From an uncultured Alphaproteobacteria bacterium (GTDB lineage: Bacteria > Pseudomonadota > Alphaproteobacteria > RF32 > CAG-239), in contig CAKQLF010000002.1 of assembly GCA_934254585.1 (NCBI GenBank), positions 62,001 through 126,000 on the forward strand: 64,000 bases of DNA, given 5' to 3'. This document shows positions 25,589 to 35,192 of this stretch, piece after piece (the first letter of the stretch is position 1; each line of letters starts with the position of its first letter). The notes below the pieces were generated by a model. That model searched no databases. It was not told where the DNA came from and was given only the letters and a program-made list of their open reading frames with translations. The position numbers and the translations under genes are program-made.

Positions 25589-26464
25589 TTAAATCGGCTT
25601 ATTCCAAGGTTTGCCGTTTTTCAAAAAATCAGGCAATTCCTTCAAAGACGAAGCTCCTGCCGCCTTGGCGTGGCCTCCGCCACCAAACTGTTTAGCAATT
25701 ACAGAAACATCAACATTGTTTTTGCTGGTGTAAAAAGTAATATTCCACAAGTTTTTCTTATTCATAAAAAAGTTCGCCATAAAATCAAAATCTTTTATAT
25801 TTTCCAATGAATCAAAGAACTCTGACTGACCTTGAGCCATATTAGAGCAAATACAGCGTAAACCATTAAATTCACTTTCAAACGCCATACCTCTGACTAA
25901 TCTATAATTGCGATGGCGAACCCAAGACAATATGGCCGAACCTTTTTCTACCATAGACTTAATATCCACTTCATCATTCATCAGTTGCGTCCAAATTTTA
26001 TCAGTAGGACGATTAACGCCAAAAGTCTGAATAGCATATTCAAACGGACGAACACGTCGGTCACGCAAATCATAAATATCATTTAAGCCCAACAATCTAA
26101 GTCCTTCCGGCAGTTCTTTTTCCGGATAAAAATATTGCCAGGTCAAAACCAAAGCCGCCGTTCCAACCTTGCGTAAACCCTTGATAGGCTCATACTCTCC
26201 GGTTTGCATAAGCTCATCATATTCTTTTATCACCGAAACGTGATGATCTATCCAAGTTAAATCAATTTTTTTGTTGAGTTCCAGCATATATTTTACCGGC
26301 AAGGCAATATCGCAAATAATCAGCTTTTCGTGTTTTTCAATTTCCTCATACGGAATTTCCATATCGTGGTTAAGTCCCATCAATTCAATTTCAGGAAACT
26401 TACTTTTAACAATAGCCGCCGAACCTTTTCCATCGTGGTCAGCAATATGATAAATACACAGCAT
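25589..26464 (-). CDS. DHH/DHHA1-family phosphoesterase
   Basis: This 291-residue protein has the metal-binding motifs of the DHH superfamily: HIADHDGKGSAA at the N-terminus, ICDIALP, WIDHHVSVI (DHH motif) and the DHHA1 end QFGGGGHAKAAGASS. Relatives include NrnA-type oligoribonucleases and RecJ, but it lacks the RecJ OB domain, so cleavage of short oligonucleotides or cyclic dinucleotide products is the likelier role; this is inferred. ATG 26464 has GAGGAG upstream and begins 11 bases after the MBL gene's stop. It ends the rlpA-dacA-tmk-holB-tatD-MBL-DHH run and is followed by a strong terminator. Confidence 0.82.
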   Translation of the reverse strand: MLCIYHIADHDGKGSAAIVKSKFPEIELMGLNHDMEIPYEEIEKHEKLIICDIALPVKYMLELNKKIDLTWIDHHVSVIKEYDELMQTGEYEPIKGLRKVGTAALVLTWQYFYPEKELPEGLRLLGLNDIYDLRDRRVRPFEYAIQTFGVNRPTDKIWTQLMNDEVDIKSMVEKGSAILSWVRHRNYRLVRGMAFESEFNGLRCICSNMAQGQSEFFDSLENIKDFDFMANFFMNKKNLWNITFYTSKNNVDVSVIAKQFGGGGHAKAAGASSLKELPDFLKNGKPWNKPI

Positions 26465-26474
26465 CTAAAACTCC

Positions 26475-27260
26475 TCACAACTCAATCAACATATTATCAA
26501 AAGCCGGCTCCATATTTTCCGGCGTCATTTTCAGCACTTCATCATAATCACATTCTGTGGCCATATGGGTCAAGACAACCCTTTCAGCCTTAATTTTAGA
26601 AGCGTAATCCAAAATAATATCAATATTTGCATGATACCTGCCACCGTGCAATATAGTCAAGGGCATAATTAAAACATTAACATTAATTTGCTGCAAATAT
26701 TGTAAAGTTATATCCGGAATGCTTTTAAAATCGGGGACAATAACAATTTCTCCGTCATTAAAACAATATCCGGTTGTCACCATTGTATGTCCGCCAAACT
26801 CCAAAGGTCTGAGCTTAAACGAGCCCACACAAAATTCCCGCCCATATTCAATTTCGACAGGCAAAAGTTCGGGATGATTTGTAATGTCTTTGTGCTCCAT
26901 ATTGGCAAACACATAGGCAAATCGTTCCTTAATTTCGGCTATTTGCGGTGATGTTGCATAAAAATTCAAACTTTTTCCGGTGTTCCGAGTTATGCCGCGC
27001 AAGTCATCTATGCCGTGCAAATGGTCGGCGTGAGTATGCGTATATAAAACAGCATCCAGTTTAGTAATATTGTTGGCAATCAATTGATTTTTCAAATCCG
27101 GAGAAGTATCGACCAAAATCTGCGTTTTGCCATCTGTGATATAAACTCCGGCGCGCTGTCTTTTATTTTTGGGATTAAGCGGATTGCACGCCCCCCAACC
27201 GCCGGAAACGGACGGCACTCCGGGGGCAGCTCCACTGCCTAAAATCACAAGCTTAGTCAT
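26475..27260 (-). CDS. MBL-fold metal-dependent hydrolase (PhnP/RNase Z-like)
   Basis: This 261-residue protein starts LVILGSGAAPGVPSVSGGWG and has the metallo-beta-lactamase motif THTHADH (His75, His77, Asp79, His80). Further candidate ligands are GGHTM, VPDF and LTHMATE. These features fit the PhnP group, which acts as cyclic phosphodiesterase; in alphaproteobacteria a member commonly follows tatD. The substrate is not known. ATG 27260 overlaps the tatD end by eight bases, so translation is probably coupled. Confidence 0.85.
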   Translation of the reverse strand: MTKLVILGSGAAPGVPSVSGGWGACNPLNPKNKRQRAGVYITDGKTQILVDTSPDLKNQLIANNITKLDAVLYTHTHADHLHGIDDLRGITRNTGKSLNFYATSPQIAEIKERFAYVFANMEHKDITNHPELLPVEIEYGREFCVGSFKLRPLEFGGHTMVTTGYCFNDGEIVIVPDFKSIPDITLQYLQQINVNVLIMPLTILHGGRYHANIDIILDYASKIKAERVVLTHMATECDYDEVLKMTPENMEPAFDNMLIEL

Positions 27261-28035
27261 CGGCTCTCACTTTGTTAAACAATGTTAGAAAGTTTTGCGT
27301 TGTCAAATCCGCCAACTCGGCAACCGACATATTTTTCAAATCTGCCAAAACTTCGGCCGTGTTTACCACAAAAGCAGGCTCATTACGCTGCCCTCGGTGC
27401 GGTATTGGTGCCAAATACGGAGAGTCTGTTTCAATCAGTAATCTGTTTTGGGGAATTTCTCTAAATATCTGCCGCAAGTTTTCGCTTTTTTTGAAAGTAA
27501 TAATTCCTGAGGCCGAAATATAAAAACCGATAGAAAGAGCAAACTCCGCCAACTTTTCAGAAGAAGAAAAACAATGCAGTTCTCCGCGGAATTTTTGTTT
27601 TTTATATGCTTCTGCCAACAAAGTAATCATATCTTCATCGGAATCGCGATTGTGAATCACCAGAGGAAGTCCGCTTTTCTGAGCTGCAGTAATGTGTTCA
27701 CGCAACAATCTGAGTTGATGTTCTTTTATATCGGAATTATAATAATAATCCAAACCACACTCACCTATTCCTACCACTTTTTTTGAATTTAGTTGCGCTA
27801 AAATTTGCTCCGATGACAAGTTTTGATATTTATCGGCTAATTCCGGATGAACTCCCGCCGTTGTATAAATATGACGATGCTTTTCGCAAAAATTGATTAA
27901 CCGCGGCATATCGGATATATCATCGCAAACATCTAAAATATAATCGACATTCATTTCTCGAGCGCGAAAAATAGCGTTTTCTCTATCATCGTTAAAATCG
28001 GCAGCATTAATATGGCAGTGACTATCTGTAAACAT
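27253..28035 (-). CDS. tatD: TatD-family metal-dependent deoxyribonuclease
   Basis: This 260-residue TIM-barrel hydrolase has DSHCHIN at the N-terminus (two His ligands), GVHPE, GECGLDYY (Glu ligand), LVIHNRDS, ELHCFSSS and LIETDSPYLAP (catalytic Asp). The order and spacing match TatD/YcfH proteins, 3'-5' DNA exonucleases linked to repair. The ATG at 28035 follows the holB stop directly (TAGATG), with AAGGTG as SD in the last holB codons. Confidence 0.93.
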   Translation of the reverse strand: MFTDSHCHINAADFNDDRENAIFRAREMNVDYILDVCDDISDMPRLINFCEKHRHIYTTAGVHPELADKYQNLSSEQILAQLNSKKVVGIGECGLDYYYNSDIKEHQLRLLREHITAAQKSGLPLVIHNRDSDEDMITLLAEAYKKQKFRGELHCFSSSEKLAEFALSIGFYISASGIITFKKSENLRQIFREIPQNRLLIETDSPYLAPIPHRGQRNEPAFVVNTAEVLADLKNMSVAELADLTTQNFLTLFNKVRADD

Positions 28036-29088
28036 CTAAAGCACCTTGCAAATTTTTGTCAGCAAATTAATCAGCATTTGCCGTTTATCCATATTAATAT
28101 TCTGACAATCGGAAAATTTACGATTTGTTTCATCCCAACAAGAGTATAAGGTTTCAACATCTTGACAATGCGCCATATTTTCTCGAATAAACTTCAAAAT
28201 CAACTCTTGCACCAAGTCAAAATTAGTCGCATCTGCAGTTGCTGCCGTGCAAAATTCCAACAAATCGTTTAATAAAAATTTTTGCTTAGCATATAAAATT
28301 TTGCACAATCCGTCATACATTCCAACAGCGTCTAAATCAGCATATTTTATGGCTTGTCCAATGCTTTGCGGACATATTTCCGCTATTTTTGCAATCATAG
28401 CTTCTTTCAAATCAGGACGATAACGACGAAGCAAACTGGCTGTTTCGCTAACCTTAAGCATTTGCAATGGCAATTTGGCACAACGCGAACGAATGGTCGG
28501 CAGCAACAATCCGGCATTGTGACTGATTAAAAGCAAAACGGTGTGAGCCGGAGGTTCTTCTAAAATTTTCAACAATGCGTTGGCGGCATTTTTATTCATT
28601 TCATCAGCACTATCAATAATCACTATGCGCCAGTTATCATTAAATGAGGTTTTTGCTAAAAATTCATTTACCTTTCGCACGTCATCAACCCGAATAAAGG
28701 CGGATTTTTTCATACTGTTCAAATCTTCTTCGTCAGGAATTTCTCCTTTTTGAAGGGACTTGATAATTTTTTTGCGGTCTGCTTCAATATAATCTCGCTC
28801 AACCACCATTAAATCGGGATGTGAGCCCATTGCCACCTGTTTAAAAACTGCGGAATCTTCAGGTATATTCAAAGAATTGTAGTTTTCTTTTTTGCTATCA
28901 TCTGCCCATAGCAAAAAGCGGGCAATTCGATAGGCTAAAGTTGCCTTGCCAACCCCCTTAGGTCCGGTCAAAATCCACGCGTGATGCATCGTATTGCTTT
29001 TCCAAGCCTTTAAAAAAACTTCTTCAGCTTCGGTTTGCCCCAATAAAAAGCTGTTGTTACGCGGTGCAATATTGACTTCGTCGACCAT
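28036..29088 (-). CDS. holB: DNA polymerase III subunit delta'
   Basis: This 350-residue clamp-loader subunit starts MVDEVNIAPRNNSFLLGQTE and contains a P-loop GPKGVGKATLAY, then DDVRKVNEFLAKTSF, VIIDSADEMNKNAANALLKILEEPP and LLISHNAGLLLPTIRSRC (sensor 1/SRC region). This is the typical delta' AAA+ order. ATG 29088 overlaps the tmk stop (TGATG), so 29094 is rejected. The tmk-holB pairing is common in bacteria, and the following tatD and MBL genes complete the usual alphaproteobacterial cluster; metG, often present between holB and tatD, is missing. Confidence 0.92.
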   Translation of the reverse strand: MVDEVNIAPRNNSFLLGQTEAEEVFLKAWKSNTMHHAWILTGPKGVGKATLAYRIARFLLWADDSKKENYNSLNIPEDSAVFKQVAMGSHPDLMVVERDYIEADRKKIIKSLQKGEIPDEEDLNSMKKSAFIRVDDVRKVNEFLAKTSFNDNWRIVIIDSADEMNKNAANALLKILEEPPAHTVLLLISHNAGLLLPTIRSRCAKLPLQMLKVSETASLLRRYRPDLKEAMIAKIAEICPQSIGQAIKYADLDAVGMYDGLCKILYAKQKFLLNDLLEFCTAATADATNFDLVQELILKFIRENMAHCQDVETLYSCWDETNRKFSDCQNINMDKRQMLINLLTKICKVL

Positions 29089-29732
29089 CAACACTCCAGT
29101 CTTTTCTTAACGATTTCAACAATTTGCTTATGCAGACTTTCCACATCGGTATCAGCGTTCAAAAGCACGCAACGTTCCGGTTCGCGTTTAGCTATTTCTA
29201 AAAATCCTTGACGCAAATTGCGGTGAAATTCCAATTGCCGACTTTCAAAACGCAACTCTTTAACCGCCATTGTTTCAGCCTTGGCAAAAGAACGACACAT
29301 ACCTATTTCCGGTTCCATATCCAAAATAATAGTCAAATCCGGCTTAAAATCACCAGCCACTATTTTATATAAGTTATGCAAAGTTTCTAAGGAAACACGC
29401 TTATCATAACCATAATATTGATAAGCTTCGGTAGAATCCGCATATCTGTCGCTAACAACCCACTTACCTTCTTCCAACGCCGGCCAAACCACCTTTGTCA
29501 AATCACAACGCCTATCGGCGTAATAAAGCAAACATTCGCTGATAGCGTCAAATTTATCCTTATCGCCGGTGACCAGTAAATTGCGGATAATTTGGCCTTC
29601 CGGAGTGCTCCCCGGCTCCTTGCTTTGCACACAGGCTATACCTTGTTGCTCCAAATATTGAGTCAACAACTTGGCTTGAGTGGATTTTCCGCAACCTTCG
29701 CCGCCCTCCAGCGTAATATATTTGCCGCGCAT
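29088..29732 (-). CDS. tmk: Thymidylate kinase
   Basis: This 214-residue kinase phosphorylates dTMP to dTDP with ATP. It has the P-loop GGEGCGKS (residues 10-17), the EPGSTPEGQIIR segment (usual EPGGTP, one Gly to Ser change), DRYADSTEAYQ (DR motif that binds dTMP) and a lid with R in ELRFESRQLEF. The ATG at 29732 overlaps the dacA stop (TAATG). Length is normal. Confidence 0.95.
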   Translation of the reverse strand: MRGKYITLEGGEGCGKSTQAKLLTQYLEQQGIACVQSKEPGSTPEGQIIRNLLVTGDKDKFDAISECLLYYADRRCDLTKVVWPALEEGKWVVSDRYADSTEAYQYYGYDKRVSLETLHNLYKIVAGDFKPDLTIILDMEPEIGMCRSFAKAETMAVKELRFESRQLEFHRNLRQGFLEIAKREPERCVLLNADTDVESLHKQIVEIVKKRLEC

Positions 29733-30877
29733 TATTTTGCTCCAAAGACAAAATATTTCACATTAGCCCACAATTTGCCTAAGGCTCCGGTTTCTTCAAC
29801 ATTCTCGGCGGCAATCAACGGCACGCTGACTGTCGGTTGATTTTCAATTTCTATCTTAACCGAACCAACCTCTTGTCCCGACTTAATCGGGGCTTTAAGC
29901 GGCTCATCAAATTCCGCCGTAACTTTAACATTTTCCTGTTGACTTCTATGAACTGTTTTAAGCACATCGTCCGCCACTACCAATTTAACGCTTTTTTCTT
30001 TACCATACCAAACCTTAGCATCGGCAATTTCTTGATTTTTATTCAAAATTTTGAAGTTATTAAATTCTCTGAAACCCCAGTTCATCAGGCGTTCAGCTTC
30101 TTCCGAGCGTTCGCGATTGCTTTTCATTCCGCTCATAACTTCTATCAAACGACGTTCGCCTTTAGTGGCTGAAGCCGCCAGACAAAAGCCGGCTTCTTCC
30201 GTATGCCCAGTTTTCAAGCCGTCGGCACCTTTCATTGTATATAGCAACGGATTACGATTTCCCTGCTTAATATTGTTATAAACAAATTCTTTTTGGCTGA
30301 AATAATGATACAGCTCCGGAAATTCTTTAATAATATGGCGCGCCAGAATAGCCAAGTCTTCCATAGACATTCTATGGTCCGGATGCGGCAAACCTGTAGC
30401 ATTTTCAAAATGACTGTTTTTCAGTCCCAATTTTTTTGCCGTTTTATTCATCAAAACAACAAAATCCTCTTCAGAACCGGCTAAATTTTCTGCCACAACA
30501 ATACAAGCATCATTGCCTGATTGAATCACAATACCTTTGATTAAATTTTCCACGCTCACATTATCGCCGATGGAAAGAAACATTGTAGAACCTCCGGTGG
30601 CCGCACCGCCTTTGCGCCAAGCATTTTCACTCACCGAAAAAGTGTCGTCCAGCTTAATGCTTCCGTCTTTGATTTTACTCATCAAAACATAAACCGTCAT
30701 CAGTTTGCTCATAGAAGCGGGAGGCACACTCTCGTCAATATTTTTTTCAAACAAATATTCTCCGGTGTCATAATCCATCAAAATAGCGTTGCGAGCTGCC
30801 GTTTCAAACGCCAAAGCATTAAAACCGCAAACAGACCCACATAATAAAGCAACTAAACCAAACTTGTTAAATTTCAT
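29732..30877 (-). CDS. dacA: D-alanyl-D-alanine carboxypeptidase (DacA/PBP5 type)
   Basis: This 381-residue periplasmic enzyme trims the terminal D-Ala of peptidoglycan stem peptides. The three penicillin-binding motifs are present: SMSK (Ser55, Lys58), SGN (120-122) and KTG (222-224). A signal peptide ends near LAFE (residue 24). A C-terminal beta domain and a final amphipathic stretch (GKLWANVKYFVFGAK) would attach it to the inner membrane. ATG 30877 has AGGAGAG upstream and lies nine bases after rlpA. This wall operon continues with tmk. Confidence 0.94.
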   Translation of the reverse strand: MKFNKFGLVALLCGSVCGFNALAFETAARNAILMDYDTGEYLFEKNIDESVPPASMSKLMTVYVLMSKIKDGSIKLDDTFSVSENAWRKGGAATGGSTMFLSIGDNVSVENLIKGIVIQSGNDACIVVAENLAGSEEDFVVLMNKTAKKLGLKNSHFENATGLPHPDHRMSMEDLAILARHIIKEFPELYHYFSQKEFVYNNIKQGNRNPLLYTMKGADGLKTGHTEEAGFCLAASATKGERRLIEVMSGMKSNRERSEEAERLMNWGFREFNNFKILNKNQEIADAKVWYGKEKSVKLVVADDVLKTVHRSQQENVKVTAEFDEPLKAPIKSGQEVGSVKIEIENQPTVSVPLIAAENVEETGALGKLWANVKYFVFGAK

Positions 30878-30886
30878 TTTTCTCTC

Positions 30887-31996
30887 CTATTTTTTCTCTA
30901 TTTTGGTATTATTAATGCCATAATATTTCAACTTAGCCTGCGCCACTTTAGCCTCTTCTATCCGGCTATACGGGCCGACCGAAACTCGATAATAGTTTGT
31001 ACCGTTAACATCTGCCTTAACGATATGACTGCTTCCATATTCTTTAAGACGAATCATCAACTTGTGAGCCAAATCATATTGGGTAAACGAACCGGCCTGA
31101 ATATAGTAGTAACCGGATAAATATTGATAAGCTTTGCTTTTAACCGCTCTGGTATCTCCGGTTTGCGGATTGGTGGCCGCAGCAGCGTAAATTCCGCTAT
31201 TTTCGGTAGATTTGCCAACACTGCCTATTGTTCCCATAGAACCTGATTTACGTTCGCCGGCCGCTGAAGCCGCACTGCCGTAAACTGCTGGTTCGGCTGT
31301 TTTTCCGCTCGGAACATAAGTTCCGGCACTAATCGTATTTCCACCGGCACTAACATAGATATTTGATTTTTCCGCCTCGTGCTCCGAAATTTCTATCCGT
31401 TCGGCCGAAGATTCATACAAAGAAGGTGCAGGTTTTGAGGCCGCGGCCAAAGCCTTAGCACTTGGCGACGACAGATTCAGCAACGCCTCTTTCAAGGCTT
31501 TACTTTCCTTTTCCATAATCTCCACTTTAACTCTTGTAGTACCTTGTCCCATATATCCTAAAAGCTGTGCACCGCGCTTTGATAAATCAATGATACGGTC
31601 TTTAACATAAGGACCTCGGTCATTCACCCGCAAAATTATGGAGCGTCCGTTTTGCAAATTGGTTACACGCACAATGCTCGGCAGCGGCAATGTTCGGTGC
31701 GCCGCTGTCAAAGTATTCATATTATAGCGTTCACCATTAGCAGTCGGTTTACCATTAAAATCCTCGCCATACCAAGAAGCTGTACCCACTTCCGAATAGC
31801 TGTAATCCTCTTTCGGATAATACCATCTTCCGGCAATTTTATATGGATTGCCAACTTTATAAATGCCGCCGTAATTCTTAATGATTTCTGCTTGAGCCTG
31901 CGGAGAAAGTCCTGAAAGTTCAGGAGTTCCGGTGGAACAAGAACTCAAAAGACCTCCGGCAATCATCAGGCTGAAAATTATTTTTATACAGTTCAT
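30887..31996 (-). CDS. rlpA: RlpA-type septal lytic transglycosylase lipoprotein with SPOR domain
   Basis: This 369-residue lipoprotein has the lipobox LLSSCS, a double-psi beta-barrel RlpA domain (GTASWYGEDFNGKPTANGERY through RVNDRGPYVKDRIIDLS) and, after a low-complexity Ser/Ala/Gly linker, a C-terminal SPOR domain (YYIQAGSFTQYDLA to YYRVSVGPYS) that binds denuded glycan at the septum. ATG 31996 is chosen because the signal peptide starts there (MNCIKIIFSLM); the frame extends to 32056 without a better start. SD is weak. Downstream dacA follows at ten bases. Confidence 0.92.
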   Translation of the reverse strand: MNCIKIIFSLMIAGGLLSSCSTGTPELSGLSPQAQAEIIKNYGGIYKVGNPYKIAGRWYYPKEDYSYSEVGTASWYGEDFNGKPTANGERYNMNTLTAAHRTLPLPSIVRVTNLQNGRSIILRVNDRGPYVKDRIIDLSKRGAQLLGYMGQGTTRVKVEIMEKESKALKEALLNLSSPSAKALAAASKPAPSLYESSAERIEISEHEAEKSNIYVSAGGNTISAGTYVPSGKTAEPAVYGSAASAAGERKSGSMGTIGSVGKSTENSGIYAAAATNPQTGDTRAVKSKAYQYLSGYYYIQAGSFTQYDLAHKLMIRLKEYGSSHIVKADVNGTNYYRVSVGPYSRIEEAKVAQAKLKYYGINNTKIEKK

Positions 31997-32066
31997 AACA
32001 TCATTCGCTTTTAATTTAAGTTGACTTAACCTACCCTGATTTTTCATTATCAGCAAGCATTATTAT

Positions 32067-33407
32067 TCACTTATGCTTAATCTTTTTAGAGGCGGTAATT
32101 TTATTGTTTGCCGGTTTAAGTTTCTTCTTAGCCTCCGGAAGTGGCACCGAAAATCCTATTTTAGGGTCATAATTTTTTATTTTGTTTAAGAGTTGATAAT
32201 CCGGATAACCATCTTCGGGCAGCTTGGCTTTATGTTGCAAAAACTTCACTGCTTTACGAGTTTCCGAGCCGAATTTTCCGTCCTCTTTAACTTTATCGCG
32301 CGACATTTTATTATAGAACTGCTGAATCAGCTTAATTTCATCACTATTCATCACATATTGCGTTTCAGCGTAAATCGGTGCCCACTTTTTCTTGGTGTTT
32401 TTCACATAATCAGCCAAGGAAACAATGGCTAAAGCATAATTGTCTGACCGATTCCAAATCATAACACGCTTAAAGTTGCCAAACACAATATAAGCCGGCC
32501 CCTTGCGTCCGTCTGGTAATATTATAGAACCTTTCAAATCATTATCAAACGGCAAAGCATAACCATAATATGTTTTAACACCGACGGCTTTCCATTCGCT
32601 TACTTTTTTAGTATTTTGCCTACCAACTTCCTTAAAATCGAAGTTCCACGGCAAAGAAACGCGCATTCCCCAAGGCTCGTCTTTTTTCCAACCTAAAGAG
32701 CTCAAATAATTGGCAGCCGAGGCAATTGCGTCATCAAACGAATTCCAAATATCCGGCACGCCATCGCCGTCATAATCCACCGCATAACTGTTATACGTTG
32801 AAGGCATAAACTGGAAATGTCCCATAGCTCCCGCCCAAGAACCAAGCATTTTATCTTCGCCTAAATGCGTTTTATCCATAATTTTCAAAACTTGATAAAG
32901 TTCATTTTTGAAAAATTTGGAACGACGGTTTTTATAGCTTAAATTTGTCAAGCTATCTATCAAATGATAAGTTCCTTTATTTTTACCGAAATTAGTTTCA
33001 ATTGCCCAAAAAGCCGTTAAATAAGATAGAGGCACATTATATTTTTCTTCCAGTTTTTTATATTTTTTGCGGAGCTTATCGTGCTGAGAGCGAGCTTCTT
33101 TAACCCGTTTTTCCGTCACAAGCCGATTCACATAAGCACAAGTGGTTAAAACAAATTCAGTTTGTTTTTTATCTAACTGAACCACCTTAGGCAAAGGATG
33201 ATAATAGTTTTTATCTTTATAAGCTTTGTCAATTGTTTTTTTGGAAATTCCTTTTGAAATCATTTCTCGTTTCAAACTTTCCAACCATATTGTCCACTCT
33301 TTGGGCGGAGTTACATCTGCTTGGTCGCTCGCGGCACAAACAATATCCACCGGCCACAGCAACAGCAATACCGACATAAAAATTCCCCAAATTCGGATTT
33401 TATTCAT
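32067..33407 (-). CDS. mltB: Lytic murein transglycosylase B with peptidoglycan-binding domain
   Basis: This 446-residue exported protein has a signal peptide (MNKIRIWGIFMSVLLLLW). The MltB catalytic domain shows AIETNFGKNKGT (catalytic Glu), SWAGAMGHFQFMPSTY and DYDGDGVPDIW. A PGB_1-type domain (DGKFGSETRKAVKFLQ) lies near the end, then a Lys-rich tail. It cleaves glycan strands to 1,6-anhydro products. ATG 33407 has AAAGGTGA six bases upstream. There is no lipobox, so it is probably periplasmic, unlike E. coli MltB. Confidence 0.93.
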   Translation of the reverse strand: MNKIRIWGIFMSVLLLLWPVDIVCAASDQADVTPPKEWTIWLESLKREMISKGISKKTIDKAYKDKNYYHPLPKVVQLDKKQTEFVLTTCAYVNRLVTEKRVKEARSQHDKLRKKYKKLEEKYNVPLSYLTAFWAIETNFGKNKGTYHLIDSLTNLSYKNRRSKFFKNELYQVLKIMDKTHLGEDKMLGSWAGAMGHFQFMPSTYNSYAVDYDGDGVPDIWNSFDDAIASAANYLSSLGWKKDEPWGMRVSLPWNFDFKEVGRQNTKKVSEWKAVGVKTYYGYALPFDNDLKGSIILPDGRKGPAYIVFGNFKRVMIWNRSDNYALAIVSLADYVKNTKKKWAPIYAETQYVMNSDEIKLIQQFYNKMSRDKVKEDGKFGSETRKAVKFLQHKAKLPEDGYPDYQLLNKIKNYDPKIGFSVPLPEAKKKLKPANNKITASKKIKHK

Positions 33408-33466
33408 TTTTATCACCTTTCACTAACTTGTGAGTAATTTTATGCTTATTTTCTAAAAAAAACAAT

Positions 33467-33493
33467 AAAAAAAAGCCGACAATTTCAGTCGAC
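33467..33493 (-). terminator. Terminator of the rpiB-glyA-mscL unit
   Basis: Minus strand GTCGAC/GTCGGC stem (33493-33488 with 33480-33475, one wobble) followed by eight T at 33474-33467. Confidence 0.72.
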
Positions 33494-33502
33494 TGTTAAA
33501 AA

Positions 33503-33922
33503 TTATTTTTCAGGCAAATCCGCGGTACAATGCGGGCATTTTATTGCCGCCAACGGAATATCCTCGCAACAATATGGACATTTTTTTGTTGTTGGCGCAG
33601 CAGCTTCTTCTTTTATCATTTTTTCTTGCAACTTATTAACCGCCTTAATCAGTACAAACACGGCAAAAGCCACAATAATAAAACTAATCACATTATTAAA
33701 GAAAATACCATAATTAATTGTAACATCATCGGCAATTTTCCATTTTAAGTCTGAAAAATCAACTTTTCCCAAAAGTAAACCGATTGGCGGCATTAAAATA
33801 TCTTTCACCATTGAATCCACAATTTTACCAAAAGCGGCACCAATGATAATACCGACGGCCATATCCATAACGTTGCCGCGCATTGCAAATTTTTTAAACT
33901 CATTAAAAAAACTCTTAATCAT
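33503..33922 (-). CDS. mscL: Large-conductance mechanosensitive channel MscL with C-terminal zinc ribbon
   Basis: This 139-residue channel subunit starts FFNEFKKFAMRGNVMDMAVGIIIGAAFGKIV, in pieces identical in plan to MscL, with TM1 at about 18-45 and TM2 at about 74-97. It opens under membrane tension to release solutes. Unusually, the C-terminus carries CPYC and CPHC separated by 12 residues (KK-CPYC-CEDIPLAAIK-CPHC), a zinc-ribbon-like tail in place of the normal helical bundle end. ATG 33922 has AAGGATA upstream. It follows glyA with a 12-base gap. Confidence 0.93.
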   Translation of the reverse strand: MIKSFFNEFKKFAMRGNVMDMAVGIIIGAAFGKIVDSMVKDILMPPIGLLLGKVDFSDLKWKIADDVTINYGIFFNNVISFIIVAFAVFVLIKAVNKLQEKMIKEEAAAPTTKKCPYCCEDIPLAAIKCPHCTADLPEK

Positions 33923-33934
33923 ATTTTTTATCCT

Positions 33935-35191
33935 TTATTCATAAATTGGAAAATTGTTGCAAAGTTCGATAATTTGTTTTTTAGTTTGTTCAATCACCTC
34001 ATCGGCATTACCTTCTGACAAAGCATCAATCACATCGCCGATGCAGTTGCCTATAAACTCAAACTCCTGCTCCTTAAAACCGCGGGTTGTTCCGGCCGGA
34101 GTTCCCAAACGCACGCCCGAAGTAACTTTAGGCGGTTGCGGATCAAACGGAATAGCATTTTTATTGCAGGTGATATTAGCTTTTTCCAAAGCGACAGTCA
34201 CCACATCACCGGTCAATTTTTTCGGCCGCAAATCCACCAACAGCAAATGCGTATCCGTGCCACCCGAAACCAAATTCAAACCGCGTTTACGCAAAGTATT
34301 ACCCAAAACTTTGGCATTCACAATTACTTGTTTGGCATATTTTTTAAATTCCGGAGTCAAATCCTCGCCGAAACAAACCGCCTTTCCGGCAATAACGTGT
34401 TCCAAAGGACCGCCTTGCGACCCCGGAAAAACGGCAGAATTGACTTTTTTATAAATTTCGACATTATTGGTTAAAATCATACCTCCGCGCGGACCTCGCA
34501 AAGTTTTGTGCGTGGTAGTTGTCACCACATCGGCAAAATCCAAAGGATTCGGATGTTGTCCGCCGGCCACCAATCCGGCAAAATGAGCCATATCGACCAT
34601 CAAATAAGCCCCAACTCTGTCGGCAATTTCACGGAAACGCGCAAAATTAATCTGTCGCGGATAAGCCGAACCGCCGGCCACAATTAATTTCGGTTTACTA
34701 TCCAAAGCCAAACACTCAACTTCATCATAGTCAATCAATCCGGTATCTTCTCTAACACCATATTGCACAGCATTAAACAGTTTTCCCGACATTGAAACTT
34801 TTGCTCCGTGTGTCAAATGACCGCCGGCGTCCAAACTCATTCCCATTATGGTATCGTTAGGATTTAAGAGCGCGAAATAAACCGCCATATTGGCCTGCGA
34901 ACCGGAATGAGGCTGCACATTTACATATTGTGCATTAAACAAACGTTTAGCCCGTTCTTGAGCCAACGATTCTATTTCATCAATATATTCACAACCGCAA
35001 TAATAGCGATGCGCCGGATATCCCTCGGCATATTTATTGGTAAGCACCGAGCCTTGCGCTTCCATAACGGCTCGCGACACAATATTTTCCGATGCAATCA
35101 ACTCAACTTGATTTCTTTGCCGTTGTAATTCTTTTTGAATAATATCATAGACTGCACGGTCTTCGGTTAATAAATTATGTTCAAAATCCAT
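33935..35191 (-). CDS. glyA: Serine hydroxymethyltransferase
   Basis: This 418-residue PLP enzyme makes glycine and methylene-THF from serine. It has QVELIASENIVS, NKYAEGYPAHRYYGG-type region (here AHRYYCG), GAYLMVDMAHFAGLVAGG and VVTTTTHKTLRGPRGG, with the PLP Lys in THKT. ATG 35191 (MDFEHNLL) has GGGAGA upstream; the open frame to 35290 overlaps rpiB and is rejected. It follows rpiB almost directly, so sugar-phosphate and one-carbon genes share a transcript. Confidence 0.96.
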   Translation of the reverse strand: MDFEHNLLTEDRAVYDIIQKELQRQRNQVELIASENIVSRAVMEAQGSVLTNKYAEGYPAHRYYCGCEYIDEIESLAQERAKRLFNAQYVNVQPHSGSQANMAVYFALLNPNDTIMGMSLDAGGHLTHGAKVSMSGKLFNAVQYGVREDTGLIDYDEVECLALDSKPKLIVAGGSAYPRQINFARFREIADRVGAYLMVDMAHFAGLVAGGQHPNPLDFADVVTTTTHKTLRGPRGGMILTNNVEIYKKVNSAVFPGSQGGPLEHVIAGKAVCFGEDLTPEFKKYAKQVIVNAKVLGNTLRKRGLNLVSGGTDTHLLLVDLRPKKLTGDVVTVALEKANITCNKNAIPFDPQPPKVTSGVRLGTPAGTTRGFKEQEFEFIGNCIGDVIDALSEGNADEVIEQTKKQIIELCNNFPIYE

Positions 35192-35192
35192 A

